This document shows, piece after piece, positions 13,001 through 25,951 of a stretch of DNA of 64,000 nucleotides. This DNA is from Augochlora pura (Eukaryota; Arthropoda; Insecta; Hymenoptera; Halictidae), in assembly GCF_028453695.1 (NCBI RefSeq), contig NC_135780.1:1984001-2048000 (forward strand), in the 5' to 3' direction. The position numbers and the translations under genes were made by a program. Positions within the stretch are counted from its first letter, which is position 1. Each line of letters starts with the position of its first letter. Under the pieces are notes generated by a model. The model was not told the origin of the DNA, did not search any database, and worked only from the letters and a program-made list of their open reading frames with translations.

Positions 13001-13697
13001 GGGACGGTACAGTGCGAGCGTAGGATTGACAGAGGCAAGAGTGGTAGAGTGGCTCGCCGGTGTTACCTGGTGTTACGTGCCACAGAATCACTAGCCGGTC
13101 AGTCAGTGTGCTGTCTCCTTCCTGCCCTTGAACGCTTGGCTGGACGGTGTTCTTTGCGCTCGCCTACCTCTCGTAGTGTCAACTGACAGGTCAGTGCTCC
13201 TTGCCGCGATACATTCCAATCTTGTTCGTTAGAAATTGCATGCGAATTCGGACGTTCTTCTTCGCGCCAGAAGAATCGTTTCGCGGACGATACGCGAAGA
13301 TCGCCGGCTTTCTTCAAGCGCCCGAAGAAAGGCTCGCTATGTTACGGTAGAGGTCTACGGCTACACTCTGGAATCTAAAGTCTGGATGCGTGAATGTGCG
13401 TATGTGTTTTCGTCGCCGCGAACAAAATAATCGTGTTCAATCGTGTAGATATTTGCTCGTCCTACGTACACTCCCGTCAGCCAGGGAATCGACCGGTTTC
13501 GCGACACGCTCTCGACTCGACTCGATATTGATCGACTTCGGCATTCGAAGATCGAAAATGGTGGGGTGTGGTCAGATCGTTGTACCCGTTCTGTGTGTAT
13601 CCCGAATCCTATGTCGGCTCGAGCAGATTTTACGGGAGCGGAAACGTTCGCGCAATCTTTTCGCTGTTATTCACGAATTTGTCGAAACGAAAACTAG
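13001..13697 (+). promoter_or_regulatory. Possible promoter and non-coding first exon upstream of the thymosin gene
   Basis: A GC-rich block contains initiator-like TCAGT motifs near 13099-13105 (GGTCAGTCAGTGTG). It ends at a strong plus-strand donor, AAACTAG followed by GTAAGA, at 13697/13698. The next downstream plus-strand gene is ciboulot-like, whose coding exon has an upstream acceptor at 24053. A 10-kb first intron is therefore possible. This link is inference; no transcript supports it. Confidence 0.25.
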
Positions 13698-16550
13698 GTA
13701 AGACTTTGTTCTTCGCCTCTATTATCGTGAGAACGTTATAGCTTCGTTTTCTCCTTATCTTTAACATTTTCGGTTATTAATTAGCACGATTCTTCGAGAA
13801 ATAAAATCGGATTTTTCGACTAACTTGCGAGCCAGTGTAGTCCTTCGTTTTTGCTCGGATAAGATTCGAACGTGTAGGGCGAAACCGGAAGTTACAGTGA
13901 CAGATTCTTTTCAAAGTATCGTTCAGGAGCTTGTACAAGGTTTCGAGGAAGTGGATACAGAATAACTAACTTAAATCGGGCACCAGAGGATTTCTGATCC
14001 GGGGTTTATAAAATTTCGGGGACCTCGTCCTTACCGACCGCGTTTCCGTATCCAGCTTGTTAGGGCTATAGGACAAGGGCGTGGTTTTGACAGATGCACA
14101 CCGTTGCGCATCAGCCGTGCGAATGCGCTTCTCGTTGCCGAGCGGCGAGCGTAGTCTTCTCCGTTGGGATCGCACAATTTTTCTCCATTTCATGGTGATT
14201 GCAAGAAAGATGAAACAAACTTTCTGTCGAGTTTTCTTCAACGTTCAATGCTTTTCGAAGACACCTCTCAGTTACTGCGCAACGTCCGCGATCCTCGGGG
14301 GCCATTTGCGAAAACAGGAATCGTGCGGAACCCGATATGACGGTTCTTAACCCTCACCGCAAGATTTTCCTGCGTCTCCACTTATTTTATGCCACCAGTC
14401 ATCCAATGAATTTTCTAATCGGAATTCTAAACTTTATACAAACATATAGTCGTATGGGAAAGGAGAATTTAATAAGTCGTTCGTATCCGTATCAATGACT
14501 AATTTCAAGGCACTGCTAAGTCACACCTTGTGGGAGAAGAAGTATTCGCGATAGTAGGTAATTTTCCAAATACTATTTCGCTTGATCGAATACGCATATT
14601 CTCTCTATTTTTTTTCTATGTAGTCCGAGGGGGAGTCCGCGAACAATATTTGCATCTTATCATGTCCCGAACGAGTTGGCTCGCCTCAAGGCGAGCGAGA
14701 AGGACTTTTCGAATAAGTATTCTACGAATTCTATTTACTCGATTCGTACTGCGTCGCGTATCAGCGAGAAAAGATGGCGGTTCAGACCCACGCGGAATAT
14801 TGAAAATCTCGTGTTTTTCTCTTTTTACCCGTGACCATGAAAACTCTGGGTCGTCGATACGGCCCCGGATGCGGTTACGGAGTAGCGTGCACCGTACGTG
14901 TATGTTCCTAGCCATTATATGCTATCTTTGTACATATACATATATGTATACGCATTGTATATGTACAGATAGCTGTGGAGTTCACGAACCCCACTCTTCT
15001 ACCCCCGCATTGCCAATCGATGAAACCGTCTGCCACCCGTCGGCCGCTCCCCCGGCACAACCCCTCACGTACGTGCGCGCACACGCGTCCGTTTCATTCA
15101 CTTTTACCTGTAGAAAAATATCGGTACCCGTTTCGAATCACGAAGCAACGGCATTCGCTCTGACAAGTTCTACATAGAGGCTAGCTGTTTAATCTTTACA
15201 AATCTTTACCGTCTTTATAAGTAGAGCACAGTCGATGATCATAGACATCTTTCTTTTTTAAGTCGGATCGTATAACTTGTAACCACCCACACTAACATAA
15301 GCAACTTGACGACAGCTTTACGCGGCTTCTAAAGCGACTCGAATAATTTTATTAGCTCGTTCGAATCCGCAGTATTAAACAACGAGGAAATTAAGTACAA
15401 ACTATTACTGCATATGCTTCGCAGGTATAAATAATGACGGAAACATTGATGGCGCTAAACTAATTCTTTCATAAGAAATTTTATGCGAAATCGCGAGTAT
15501 TTTAATCGAAGACCGCGCGAATGAAAATCAAGTTCAATATTCGTTCGAATAATGGCTAGCTATGCTTTCAAGGCAGAGTGTAAGGTCCCGAGGATTCCGG
15601 AGCCCTTGGAGTCACAGGATTCGCGAACTGTTGCGCAGGACTGTACCGCACCCTTGCGTTTGCCGTCAAGTGCCGTGGCCAGGATGTTGTTCGTCGCCGT
15701 GCAGCCTTAATGGCGAAAGCAATCTACAATCTACGAGATTGGGTCAAAGGGTTCTTTCTCCCTTCAACGCTTCATTCATCGTTTGTGCGCCTAGCGGCAC
15801 TGATTTGCGAAAACTTGACCGCTAAAGGGTTGCCCGGTTCTGTCGTCGCCTAGCATAATTTATCGCATCGCGTTGGTCGCCCGATGACGAATCCGTTTCG
15901 GGCGTGGACCGTTCCAATATTTGTTGGGACGGTAATCTCTCTCTCTCTCTCTCTCTCTCTTTCCCTTTCTCCCTCTCTGCACTGAACGCAGTTGGAACCG
16001 TGGCCTCGGATGCCTAGCCGAAAATATCGTGACGCTTATATTTAATATCTGCCTTCGTCTCATATCGCTATATTTACCGCGGTCTTTTAATAAATTTACG
16101 AAATCGGCAATTACAAAATGTCCAGATAAAAATATTAGGGGTTGAAGCATGCCGATAGTAGAGGAATTAGGCCACTTTCAAAGCCGGCGGTTCGAGAATC
16201 GAAAGCTAAAGTCGCGGCCATGAACTTCGAAGCAACTGTTTCACCTGTAATGTCGCACCTTCGTTTTCGGGCCTTTCATGACCTAACGGATCGGATTCAA
16301 ACCGAGATCCTACAGATTCTGTAGAAGACTCTAGAGCGTAGAGATTAGAGTATTATCAAGGCGAGAAAGAGCAAGGAGTTTCGATGGAATCGGGTCCAGG
16401 GCTCGGATGAGCCGCTTGGTAACACGTAATACGCTCCTGAACGTTCGCGCCACCGCTCGATACGATACTCCCGGCGTCCAGGGTTCGTTAGCCGTCACGG
16501 TCGCATCGAACAGAGAAAGAGAGAAAGACAGACCGAGAGAGGGAGAAAGG

Positions 16551-16581
<31 letters not shown>

Positions 16582-17178
16582 GGAAGGAGAAAGGGTAAGA
16601 GAGAGGGCGACGATATCGCGTTCGCCTAGGGCGGGAGTGCGACACTAAATGATCGCAACGCATTTTCTAGGTGCACTCTGTGCGAGCTGTGCACGATTTT
16701 ACGTGGGTATTAGGTGCACGTAGGTGGCCGACTGCAGCCCACCGGTCGATACACGCGCCGAGCGGCCCGTCCGCAACGCTCTGCAACGCTCCGAACCGCC
16801 TGCTGCATGCTCTCGAGCCTCCGCCTCGGCTCTCCGTTAAACACGATTACCCCAAGTTAATTGGCAGCCCGCGCGAACTCGTTAGCCGTCATCCGTAAGA
16901 TCCCCCCCCCTCCTTTCTCTCTCTCTTTCTCTCCCCCTCTCTCTCTCTCTCTCTCCCTCTCCCTCTCTCTCTCTCTCCTGCACAGCCAGGATCCACTAGC
17001 ACAATGTCCGAAACCCTTGGACGATCACCGGACGATGTTATCGACCCGCCGCGCCGGATACATGCTCGCGATCGATCAGCTTCGAACAGACGTTTGATAC
17101 CGGCGATTCTGAATTTAATGTGCACACGCGAATCCGAATTTAGAATGCTGTAGGGTTTTCACAATTTCAGGTAATTAA

Positions 17179-17421
17179 CCCCTTGCACTGTAATAACGAG
17201 TCAGACTCGTGATAAAGATCTCATGCATGATCTACTAAATATGAACATTATTAATTTACTTCGAATCGAAATCAAATTGAATTATTTTGTTAGAAAAGTA
17301 CAGAAACGAAAGTAAATAAAGGCAATACAAGAACTAGGAATTGTCTAGTCTTATTCAGGAAAGTATTAAGAATGAATGAATGCTAATTAACACAGCATGG
17401 AAGGAATCATAGTGCAAGGGG
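17179..17421. mobile_element. TTAA-bounded miniature element
   Basis: TTAA at 17175-17178 and 17422-17425 flanks a 243-bp segment. Its ends are perfect 11-bp inverted repeats, CCCCTTGCACT and AGTGCAAGGGG. A near-palindrome ACGAGTCAGACTCGT (17196-17210) begins 17 bases inside the left end. There is no coding capacity. TTAA target duplication plus C-rich termini suggest a piggyBac-type non-autonomous element. Confidence 0.75.
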
Positions 17422-19121
17422 TTAAAAGAAGAAGCCGAGTGCTGGGTAAAAGACTGAAAGTCGGTTTTATGAGTAGACTGCAGATCTTTACGAAAAACAA
17501 GCATTTTCTATATCAATTATACGACAAATGCGCAAAGTACAATTTTATTTGTTTCCGTAATCATTTTAATGAACTGACACTAATACACCAATATCCTTTT
17601 ACTTTTTTCACCGTTTCCAATTTCACGAGCCTATTTTTGCCATGAGCGTTTAAAATTGGCAGTCAGTAAATAAGGTAATTATTGTCGTAATAAGATCAGC
17701 AATTGGATTTATGAAAACATCACCGAATGGTAAACCCATCAAGGAAATGACCGCTTGAACATTGCTTATTTTGTAATTGTAGAACTTGTAAAGATACTTT
17801 CATAAGGGATGATTGAACGTTCCTACTTCAAGTACAGAGTGTAATCAAAATGGCGAGTAGCCTGAATAGATTCTGTCTCGTCATTCGTAGAAAAGCATAT
17901 GACTTCCAGTGCTCGATAATTTAAGACTCGATAGAATCAGGAGGACGTGCTCTCGGTAATCCAGTTATGCATCCGTGCCCTAGTGAGTGAAGAGATCCAA
18001 TGCCACGACCCTCGTATGGCGATGCTCTGATCGATCTCGACCCTGGATGCCAAGAGCCTTATCGGAACTCGTCGGTCTACGATAATTTAAGCGAGCCATT
18101 GAATCGAAGCCGATTCAGTCTTCTGCAATCGTGCACCACGGTGCTAGAATAAATGTTGTCGCTGTCTTTTGCTAATCATGCTGCCAATGAAGGACGATGG
18201 GAGTCCGTATGAAAATTGTAAATGGCGCGCAAGAGGCGGCTCTTGTAGGAAGCGTTTCAAAAGATCGCTTAAGTTTTGCAACAAACTAGTATCGCAAGGA
18301 GAGAAAATAGCCCAGCCTCTTCACGAATGCCATCATTAATAAAACGGAACAACGCAGCCTCTGTTCCAAACGCGGTCGTCAAAGTTTCTCGAAGATCGTC
18401 GAAGCAGAAGCCTAGAATTCCGAGGCAACAAAATGGCGGGACCCCCGCCCTACGCGTCCTGATCCTAGATTGGTCGAGACTTGGCCCAAAAAAAAAAAAA
18501 ATGAACCGGAAGTTATCGATGTACGACGAGTCCGATCCTCGGCGGCTCGAAATCTGCGACTCCTCTATCGCCGATCCCACGCAAATCCTCGGGAATCGGC
18601 GACGAGACGCCGACATTGAAATTCCGCCGGCGCGGAGTCCGTTTTATGGACGACTCTCGCGGATTCCAAGGCGACCAGTCGAGAAACGCGAATCCGCCGT
18701 GGTTCTGCCGCCGAGATGCTGTTTCGCGACGAGTATAACTCTCGTTCGTACTTACACCGACGCGCGTCCTGCAAACCGGCTAGCGCGAGTCGGCACGAGT
18801 CAGCGCCGCGGCCAACCTAGTTTCCTTATTAACTCTCGGCCCTCGTTTCTCCTCGCGAGATCAAGTAGAATTCATCGTGATTTCTCCCGACAACCGAGCA
18901 CGCCGTGCTCACCGTGCCGAGCATTTTCATTTCTCCTCGCGACAGGCTCGATAATCCCGGCGAGACCGCACGGTTTCCTGGCTCCTGTGAAATCGACCGA
19001 CTTTCCGCCGTCTCGAGCCCCAGAGGATTCCGCTCCGCGAAGGATTTCTTTCGCCGCATCGCTCTTAGACCGGACAATCCAAATTTTCTGCATCATTTAC
19101 TCATTTCGGAACGAATTTCAA

Positions 19122-19338
19122 CCGTCTTAGTACCGAACAACGACACACCGTTGTTGGCTATTGTTGGAAAGATAGTTTTCTTAATATTTTTACCAAACAA
19201 CAATTTCGTTTCTTATTTCTTCTCCCTTTTTCAGTTTGTTATTTATCAGGCTTTTCAAAATTCTTGCAATTTCTTTCCGAAACTTATTATTAAACTTCGT
19301 CAAACGAGTTTTAAACATTTTGGCCGGTACTAAGAGGG
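19122..19338. mobile_element. TTAA-type miniature element, left target site mutated
   Basis: Ends CCGTCTTAGTACCG and (reverse complement) CCCTCTTAGTACCG match at 13 of 14 positions. The right flank is TTAA (19339-19342). The left flank is TCAA, probably a mutated duplication. A hairpin AACAACG/CGTTGTT (19136-19155) starts 14 bases inside the left end. Length is 217 bp with no coding capacity. Confidence 0.6.
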
Positions 19339-22300
19339 TTAAAAGAGACAGGAGCGCGTTGAACCTCTGATCTACCAACGGACGGTTTCATTCCACCCTT
19401 AATCAGATCTCGTCGAATTCGTTCCAAGTAATGCTCAAACTGGAAATATCAACGGAGATCGAGTCGACGGGCTTGGCTTAAACGAGACTAATCGTCGAGG
19501 TATCTCCTCTTCATTTTGTTACCGTTACGCGATGGTGTTTCCACGCGTGTATGGGTGCGCGCACTCGATGCAAGCACTCCCACACGCGCCGCCGCGTCGC
19601 CGAGAAGAGAAATATTCAAGCGAGAGCGGGATACGTAAAGGACGCGAGCGTGCTCCACGGTTGCGTATTCGGCCTGTTTCGAGCTCTCGCTATATACAGC
19701 CATACGACCGGCTACCATATAAGGACCTATACACAGCCTTGTCGATGCTGACCCACCGTTGGAACATGTATCCCTCGAAACGCTCTCCGGGAGCCACTGG
19801 CGTACACTCATTTGCCCGGTTCGATCAACTCGATTTCCTCGCTACGCCGTTCGCTTTTTGTTTTCTTTTTTCGTCCGGTGAAAATGAAATTTTTCCGGCG
19901 TCTGGCCAACTAATCGCGAGAGCCAAACTGTTGCCTTTCGCACAGAAATTCCAACGACGAGGCGAATTTCCGTGCGAGCGAATCCTCTGAGAACTGCCTC
20001 CCAGAGTGCGACTCTTTTGATACGACGGTTTCTCTGTTTCTGCCCGTTTTCCGCGTGTTTTCTCCGCGACAAAGAAGAGTCGCGAGGCGTGAAGCCGGTG
20101 AAAGATGAACGCTGACTCGTTCTCCAGGCGGAATTCTTTTTGGGGCCGGTTGCAGACGTCGCGCATTTAATCGAGCTTCGCGCGGAGTAATTCGACGCTA
20201 AGTTTCGTTTCGTTTCGTTCCGTTTCTTGTCGGAGGATTTCGAAATGTTTTCCGTGTCGGAAAGTGGTCGAACGCTCGAGCAGCAAAAACGGTATTCCGA
20301 GATTGATTACTCGGACAAAATCCGACACGGGTTTCGCGTTTTCTGTGCCGCGCGAGGATTCGCGATCTATCGATGACATGTGTCCAGACCAAACTCGGCG
20401 TGATTCAATAAGGAGATAAGTGGCCGCGGGGTAGCCAACCGTACGACACGGTCGCTTTGATAACGCGATTCCTCATCGCGGTGACTGAAGCCGGCCGGAA
20501 TGCAGATGTCATCCTGCAAAAATAGTCATCTAGATGCTAAAAGTAACGAACGCGAATGGCAAAAATGAAGAAAAAAAACGGAGCGACGAAAACGTAGAAA
20601 GAAATGGTAGGGAGGACACGACGGGCATGAGTCACCACTGTGGGTTCCAGTGGTGCACAATCTTGGTTAATTACGTGTCGTTGTCGCTAACCGCTTCGCA
20701 CACCGCGGTGACGCTTATCAGCGACGCAGTTGCGTTTACTCTTCGACGCTTTGATTTCCCACACGCGATCACCTTCATACTTCTATACGATCACCTCTGT
20801 ATATTAAAAATACCCGAAATCCGGATATCTCTTGAATTAACAAGAGCAATACCGTGGACCCCAAAGGAAAGTTCGAAACGCTATTTTATCGGGCACAACA
20901 ACCGTGGGGAAATTGTGAAAGAGATTGGACGACAGCTGGCCGATCGTTAGGAATCGTTGGCTTCGTGAAATTGTTTGTCCCCAGGGTTCCGATGGTTGCG
21001 TGTCACTGGTCTAACAACCGTAAAGCGTAAAAGCACAAGCCGGTACCGGATTCGATGTAGGAACGACGAGTCCTCGAGTCATCGGACGTGCGATGACTAT
21101 CAATTATTCTTTTTTTTTTCATGTTTTTTTTTGTCGACTCGTGCCAGAGAAAATTTGATTTTTACCTCTGGCGATTTTCTATTGACCCTTTCCTGGAAGT
21201 CGACCACGCGATAACGATATCATGTTAGAAACCCGTGATAAGGATTCCGGGCGCGAAAATCAGATTTCTAGAAGTAATGGTTAACGAAAAAATTATATTC
21301 GTCGAATAAGAATATTTTTGACACGGGTTTTCTTGGTTTTGGTTTTTACAAAGACGCTCTGAAATTGTAGTAACCATCTTTCATTAAAAATTTTATTAAG
21401 TGATGAAAAAGATCGTACACTCAAAAGTTTCTACTTTTTTACCTTTTATATTTTAAAAAAGTATATTAAAAGGAAGTGAACGATGCACAGGCAAAGTAGA
21501 AGCTCTAAGGTTTAAACGGAATTAAAATGGCTCAAATGTCGCGCAATTTGTCGAAAATCGAAAGTTTAATGTATTTAAACTTACTGAAGCCACCATATAT
21601 TTTTCAGACCATGTAACTCTGCGGGATTTATCCGATATCGAATCGTTGCACACGGGTTAGCTAGTTCCTTTCCCCAGGAAAACGCAGAAGAAAATTGGAA
21701 CCAATAAAAACGGCAAGCGTTTCGGTTAGGAGATCCCGGCGCCGAAGGATGTGTGACAAGAAACAAAATGGAGGGAAGAGGGGACCGGAAGCGCTGAGCT
21801 TCTGCCGCTTCCGGTTCGTAACGCGTTAGTTGGCAGCGTGCAGCGGCGGCAAGAGATCCGCAGATAAAGAAAAGTCTCGGCCGTTGATTCGTTCCCGGCC
21901 GAATTTTAACGAGACATATGTATATATAGAGACAGGGAGAGGGGGGGGGGGGAGAGAGAGAGAGAAGGCGAGCGTTTCGTGTGAAACACGTAGCATTAAT
22001 TTCTATTCCTTTTTTACAGCCTGTCCGGTGATTAGGAAGTATGAGATCCGCGAGTCCGTCGAGCTTGAAGGCGAGCCACCGTTCCGCGAGCGTTCGTTAA
22101 TTAGAATCGAGAGAGGAAAAAAGCTTGCGCTTCGAAAGGAGACCCGAAAATCCGTTAACTTTGCCGCAAAGCAAGGAGGCGAAGACCGGAAACGCTAAGC
22201 GAGCAACAGCTGCCTGGCTTTGCATTCGGCAGAAACGGTGCCGTTACTCGTCCGGAATTTATGGCACTTGCCTTTCCTCGGTTCTCGCATCCCCGCGCCA

Positions 22301-24077
22301 GGATCCGAGAGGATCCGAGTCCTGCAACTCCGTCGGACAAAGATAATCGACCTTCTCGCTCTTCAGGCGGTCTCCTAGCGCTCTTCAATAGCAGCTAATT
22401 TTGCGGACTTCGCGCATTTTTGACTCGAATTATGAAAAGACCTTTATGGGCAACTTTTATTTAGTACGATGAACTTGCGGAGTCTCTCTGTTTTGTGACA
22501 AAAGACCGCAATATAATTATTAGACTGGGGATTTTATGCTAAAATTAACAAGGTGAAATACCAAAGAAGACATTAAAAGCATTTAAGAATGTCTGTACGT
22601 TCTTATTAATTTATGATAAAAATGATTAAGATAATTTCTATTTTGCATAAAAATCGGCAGTCCACTAATTATTGTCTATAGCTCTGAATAGAGGAATATG
22701 TGACTTTCATGCATTTAGCTTTGAAAAGACAACTTATGTCACCTTACGAGGAGCTCATTCTATTTTTATCCGCAATACTACAGTGCATTAATAATGTTCC
22801 ATTTTGTTCCTAGCATTTCATGTCTAGAAATCGCTATAATGTGAAAGGTAGACAGTATTTTCCGGTAATGTCGATTCGAGTCTGGAAGCGATCAAAAGCG
22901 CGTCGAACCTCGTTTAACGCATTCGTTGACGCGTTTCGACGTTCCTGCCAATAACTTTGCTTCGGAAAACGTCGCGTGGACGACACGTCCTATCGATATG
23001 TGTCGATAATGCGCGCACATAAACGATTCACGTTGTCACACAACCTTGTTCCGTTCCCGGTAACACGATAACAATGTCGCGTTCGCCGACACCGGGAGAT
23101 TCGCGCGTTGTTCTTTGCGTCCATTATTTACTTATGCACAAAACATTGTTATTATTGTTCGCCCGCAAGTATTAGGCCGTAGAGCTTTACTAAAAAATAA
23201 TATACTTAACGGAGTTCCATAGAGCTTCGGTTTACTTTTAGTTTTCATTCATATGCGAAATTGCAATAATCTTTCCTTATTGTTATAACGTGAGCGTTCA
23301 AAAATTCATAGATATGAGCTTATTTTCGTATTGTCTGTGTAGGTCTTAATAGTATTCGCTCAGTCAATACTTCTTCCATGTTTTTTTTTTATTCAGGGTC
23401 GTTTTTTATATCATGTCTGCATTTCTAAAAACAATGTAACGAAATATCTTCACGATCTCTTTCATAAACGAGGATTTTGTATCACAGAAATGCTACCCAG
23501 CAAGTTTACAAAAAATAAGATAGCATATAAAGCACAAACGATAGGACTCGTACGCGACGTAGCACTTGCGTGAATTTTTGTCTAAAAATAATCTCGTTTA
23601 GGAATCGTAATTATTTATAAATGTCGCCAGCTAGAATCAGGTTTTTTTATCAGGGTGACCTGTTTTATCAAATTTGCGGTTGTCTCGTTGCGCAGGACGC
23701 GGTAAACAGTAACGTATCGCGTCGGCACAGGGAAAAAAACGAAACGGCAGTTCAGTTAATCTCGGATTGTACGGTCTGTTGTTGATGTCACTTCTGTAGT
23801 TGGAAGTTTCGCGTCGCTCGCTATAATCTGGCATCATCCGGAGGTGCCCGTTGCATTAGAACGGCGAGCGAGAACCGCTCACGGGTCGATTAAAATATTC
23901 AGATATTTGCGATTAAAAATATCAGGAAGACGCATAATGCTGTATGAAGGATTGTTGTAACGTCCCTCGCGAACGGTTTCGTCGAGGTTATACGACACTG
24001 AAGGGTTTCCGGAGGTTCGGCTTTCTGGTGACGATCGTCTTTTTTTATTGCAGATTAAGGAGTACAACAGAGCCACC

Positions 24078-25951
24078 ATGTCGAGTCCGTCGCTGAAGGA
24101 TCTGCCGAAAGTAGCCTTAGACCTGAAAAGCGAGCTGGAGGGCTTCAACCACGATTGTATGAAGAAAGCCGCCACCGCCGAGAAGAATGTCCTGCCTTCT
24201 GCCGAAGGTACATTTCGCCTTGGACTCGGATTACGCACACTATTAACTAGTCTATATTTGACAAAAAAACTCGAAATGTGAACCCTAGAACCATTTCTCG
24301 TTGAGATAAAGTATTATACGTGTTCAATATCACTTCGTGTTTTATTCATTAGCTACTGTATTTTCGCAAGAAATGGTAATTTGGTACCTATCATATGTCA
24401 CAGAAGTTTACATTCTATTATAAAACATAAAATCAAGCTAAACCATACACAGTAGATTCCGCCTTTTTGAACCACTGTTTAGTCGACGCAACTATTCATT
24501 TGGGACAAAACTGAACAAATAGATTTCAATAGAATAATTTTAATTAGCAGCTCTTTAATGATGTCAAGGGATGTTGGTCGGAATCTACTGTACACAAAAG
24601 TTTTATGACAAGAATACAGAGACACCCTATATGTCATGTTTTCTAACACAAGTGTGTAATTAACGAGGAGATCGATATAGCTGCGGAGGTCACGTGAAAG
24701 CGAATCCGATTTGTTTAAAGAGATTGTAATAGAAATATTGTATGTAGACGTGCGACAAGAACGACAGCATTCGGAATTGATCCATGGTCTGGAGTCGTTT
24801 AAGCCAGGTCAATTGAAACACGCCGACACGAAAGAGAAGATTATTTTACCCAACGCCAAAGGTACCGCAGAAAGGTTTCCATTTCTGCAGCCGGTAATAA
24901 AGGGGCCTGTTGCTTTCGGTGCTTTGATGCAAACTCGGGCAAAAGGCCATCCAAATTGTTTATACACTGTATACACTACATGCTTTCGCTTTCAAAGAAC
25001 TTAGGAATTATGTAATGTATTGTAGAGAGACGAAGAGATAGCTAGAGAAGACCCTATTCTGCTTTTCATATTGTATTAAGATGTCAACCAACCAGTATCG
25101 CATCTGTTTATGTAGTTATTTTCTCGTCCCTGTACAGTACTTATCATGGGAAATTGTTGGTCTCCTACTTTATAATATTCACTACATTAATACTTTAGCT
25201 ACGCAAATTTGCTAATTGTCTTTCGAAAATTTTCTTGATAAAATATGCTATAGCTACAACAATATATCACCTAAAAAGGAATTGAGATCCTTTTAAATAA
25301 AATTATTGAAAAGCTAAAGTGTTAATATCGTATATCATAATAATATTGTATCGTCTTCCCTGTTGAAAAATAACTCATAGAATCGTATTGGTCGCTTTGT
25401 TGGTACAAACAACGTATATCTGCGCTTTTTCTTCAGGATTCTGTGGTGTACTTTAGAGAATCAAGGGAGCAACTCGTATTTTCCCTTTTTTAACAATGGT
25501 TTCTCATTTTATAGACGTAGCTGCGGAGAAAACTCAACAAACGCTGATCGCCGGCATTGAGAAGTTCGACCCGGCCAGTCTAAAACACACCGAGACTCAA
25601 GAAAAGAATCCTCTACCTGACAAGGATGGTACAGTATTTTCTTACTCTCTCCCTCTCTCTCTCTTACAATGGAATTTTACCTAGGATTAGTAAACATTGC
25701 GTGATCCTATTGTACAGTGATCCAGCAAGAGAAGGGTAAGCAGCAGCTAATCTCTGGAATTGAAAATTTCGATCCGGCAAAACTGAAACACGCGGAGACG
25801 CTGGAGAAAAATCCTTTGCCAACCAAAGAAGGTAGATCTGAAACTTGAATTACTTTGTAGCAGTTTGAGAACATTTAGGAAGACTAGAAGAAAACTAAAT
25901 GAAACTATGTTACCTGTTTCAGCAATCGACGCCGAGAAGATAGCTGCTTAA
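24078..25951 (+). CDS. cib: Ciboulot-type multi-repeat beta-thymosin, actin-binding protein
   Basis: Five coding exons, 24078-24207, 24748-24861, 25515-25628, 25718-25831 and 25923-25951, encode 166 residues. Beta-thymosin/WH2 repeats bind monomeric actin; Drosophila Ciboulot uses them to promote filament growth in brain development. Four repeats are visible. Repeats 2-4 carry LKHADTKEKIILP, LKHTETQEKNPLP and LKHAETLEKNPLP, matching the LKKTET-type actin-contact motif. Repeat 1 is divergent (FNHDCMKKAATAEKNVLP). The protein ends AIDAEKIAA. The start ATG has a strong context, GCCACCATG, eight codons inside an exon that begins at 24054. The three central exons are each exactly 114 bases and start and end in phase 1, so each is one removable repeat. 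Drosophila Cib has three repeats; this gene has four. Confidence 0.95.
24449..24591. repeat. Small inverted-repeat element in thymosin intron
   Basis: Perfect 13-bp inverted ends, ACAGTAGATTCCG (24449-24461) and its complement at 24579-24591, bound a 143-bp non-coding segment. No clear target duplication is visible, so the class is unknown. Confidence 0.5.
25191..25321. mobile_element. Very short TTAA-bounded element in thymosin intron
   Basis: TTAA at 25187-25190 and 25322-25325. Ends TACTTTAGCT and (reverse complement) CACTTTAGCT differ only at the first base. A perfect palindrome GCAAATTTGC (25203-25212) lies 12 bases inside the left end. Length is 131 bp. Confidence 0.6.

Larger units (their letters stand above)
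13698..24053. other. Long non-coding stretch, intergenic or first intron of the thymosin gene
   Basis: No recognisable protein. The stretch holds CT/GA microsatellites (about 15937-15961, 16551-16573, 16917-16978 and 21937-21966), two TTAA-bounded miniature elements (17179-17421 and 19122-19338) and GC-rich patches at 18.3-19.1 and 19.5-20.4 kb. A short hairpin lies around 14931-14970 (GTACATATAC facing GTATATGTAC). Open frames here change with composition and resemble no family I know. Confidence 0.5.

Noticed and set aside
14931..14970. Short hairpin as a microRNA candidate
   Set aside because: The stem is short and made of TA/CA simple sequence; hairpins like this are common in AT-rich DNA.
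18276..19130. 284-codon plus-strand open frame
   Set aside because: Arg/Ser-rich translation of a GC-rich patch, no domain, and several competing frames on both strands.
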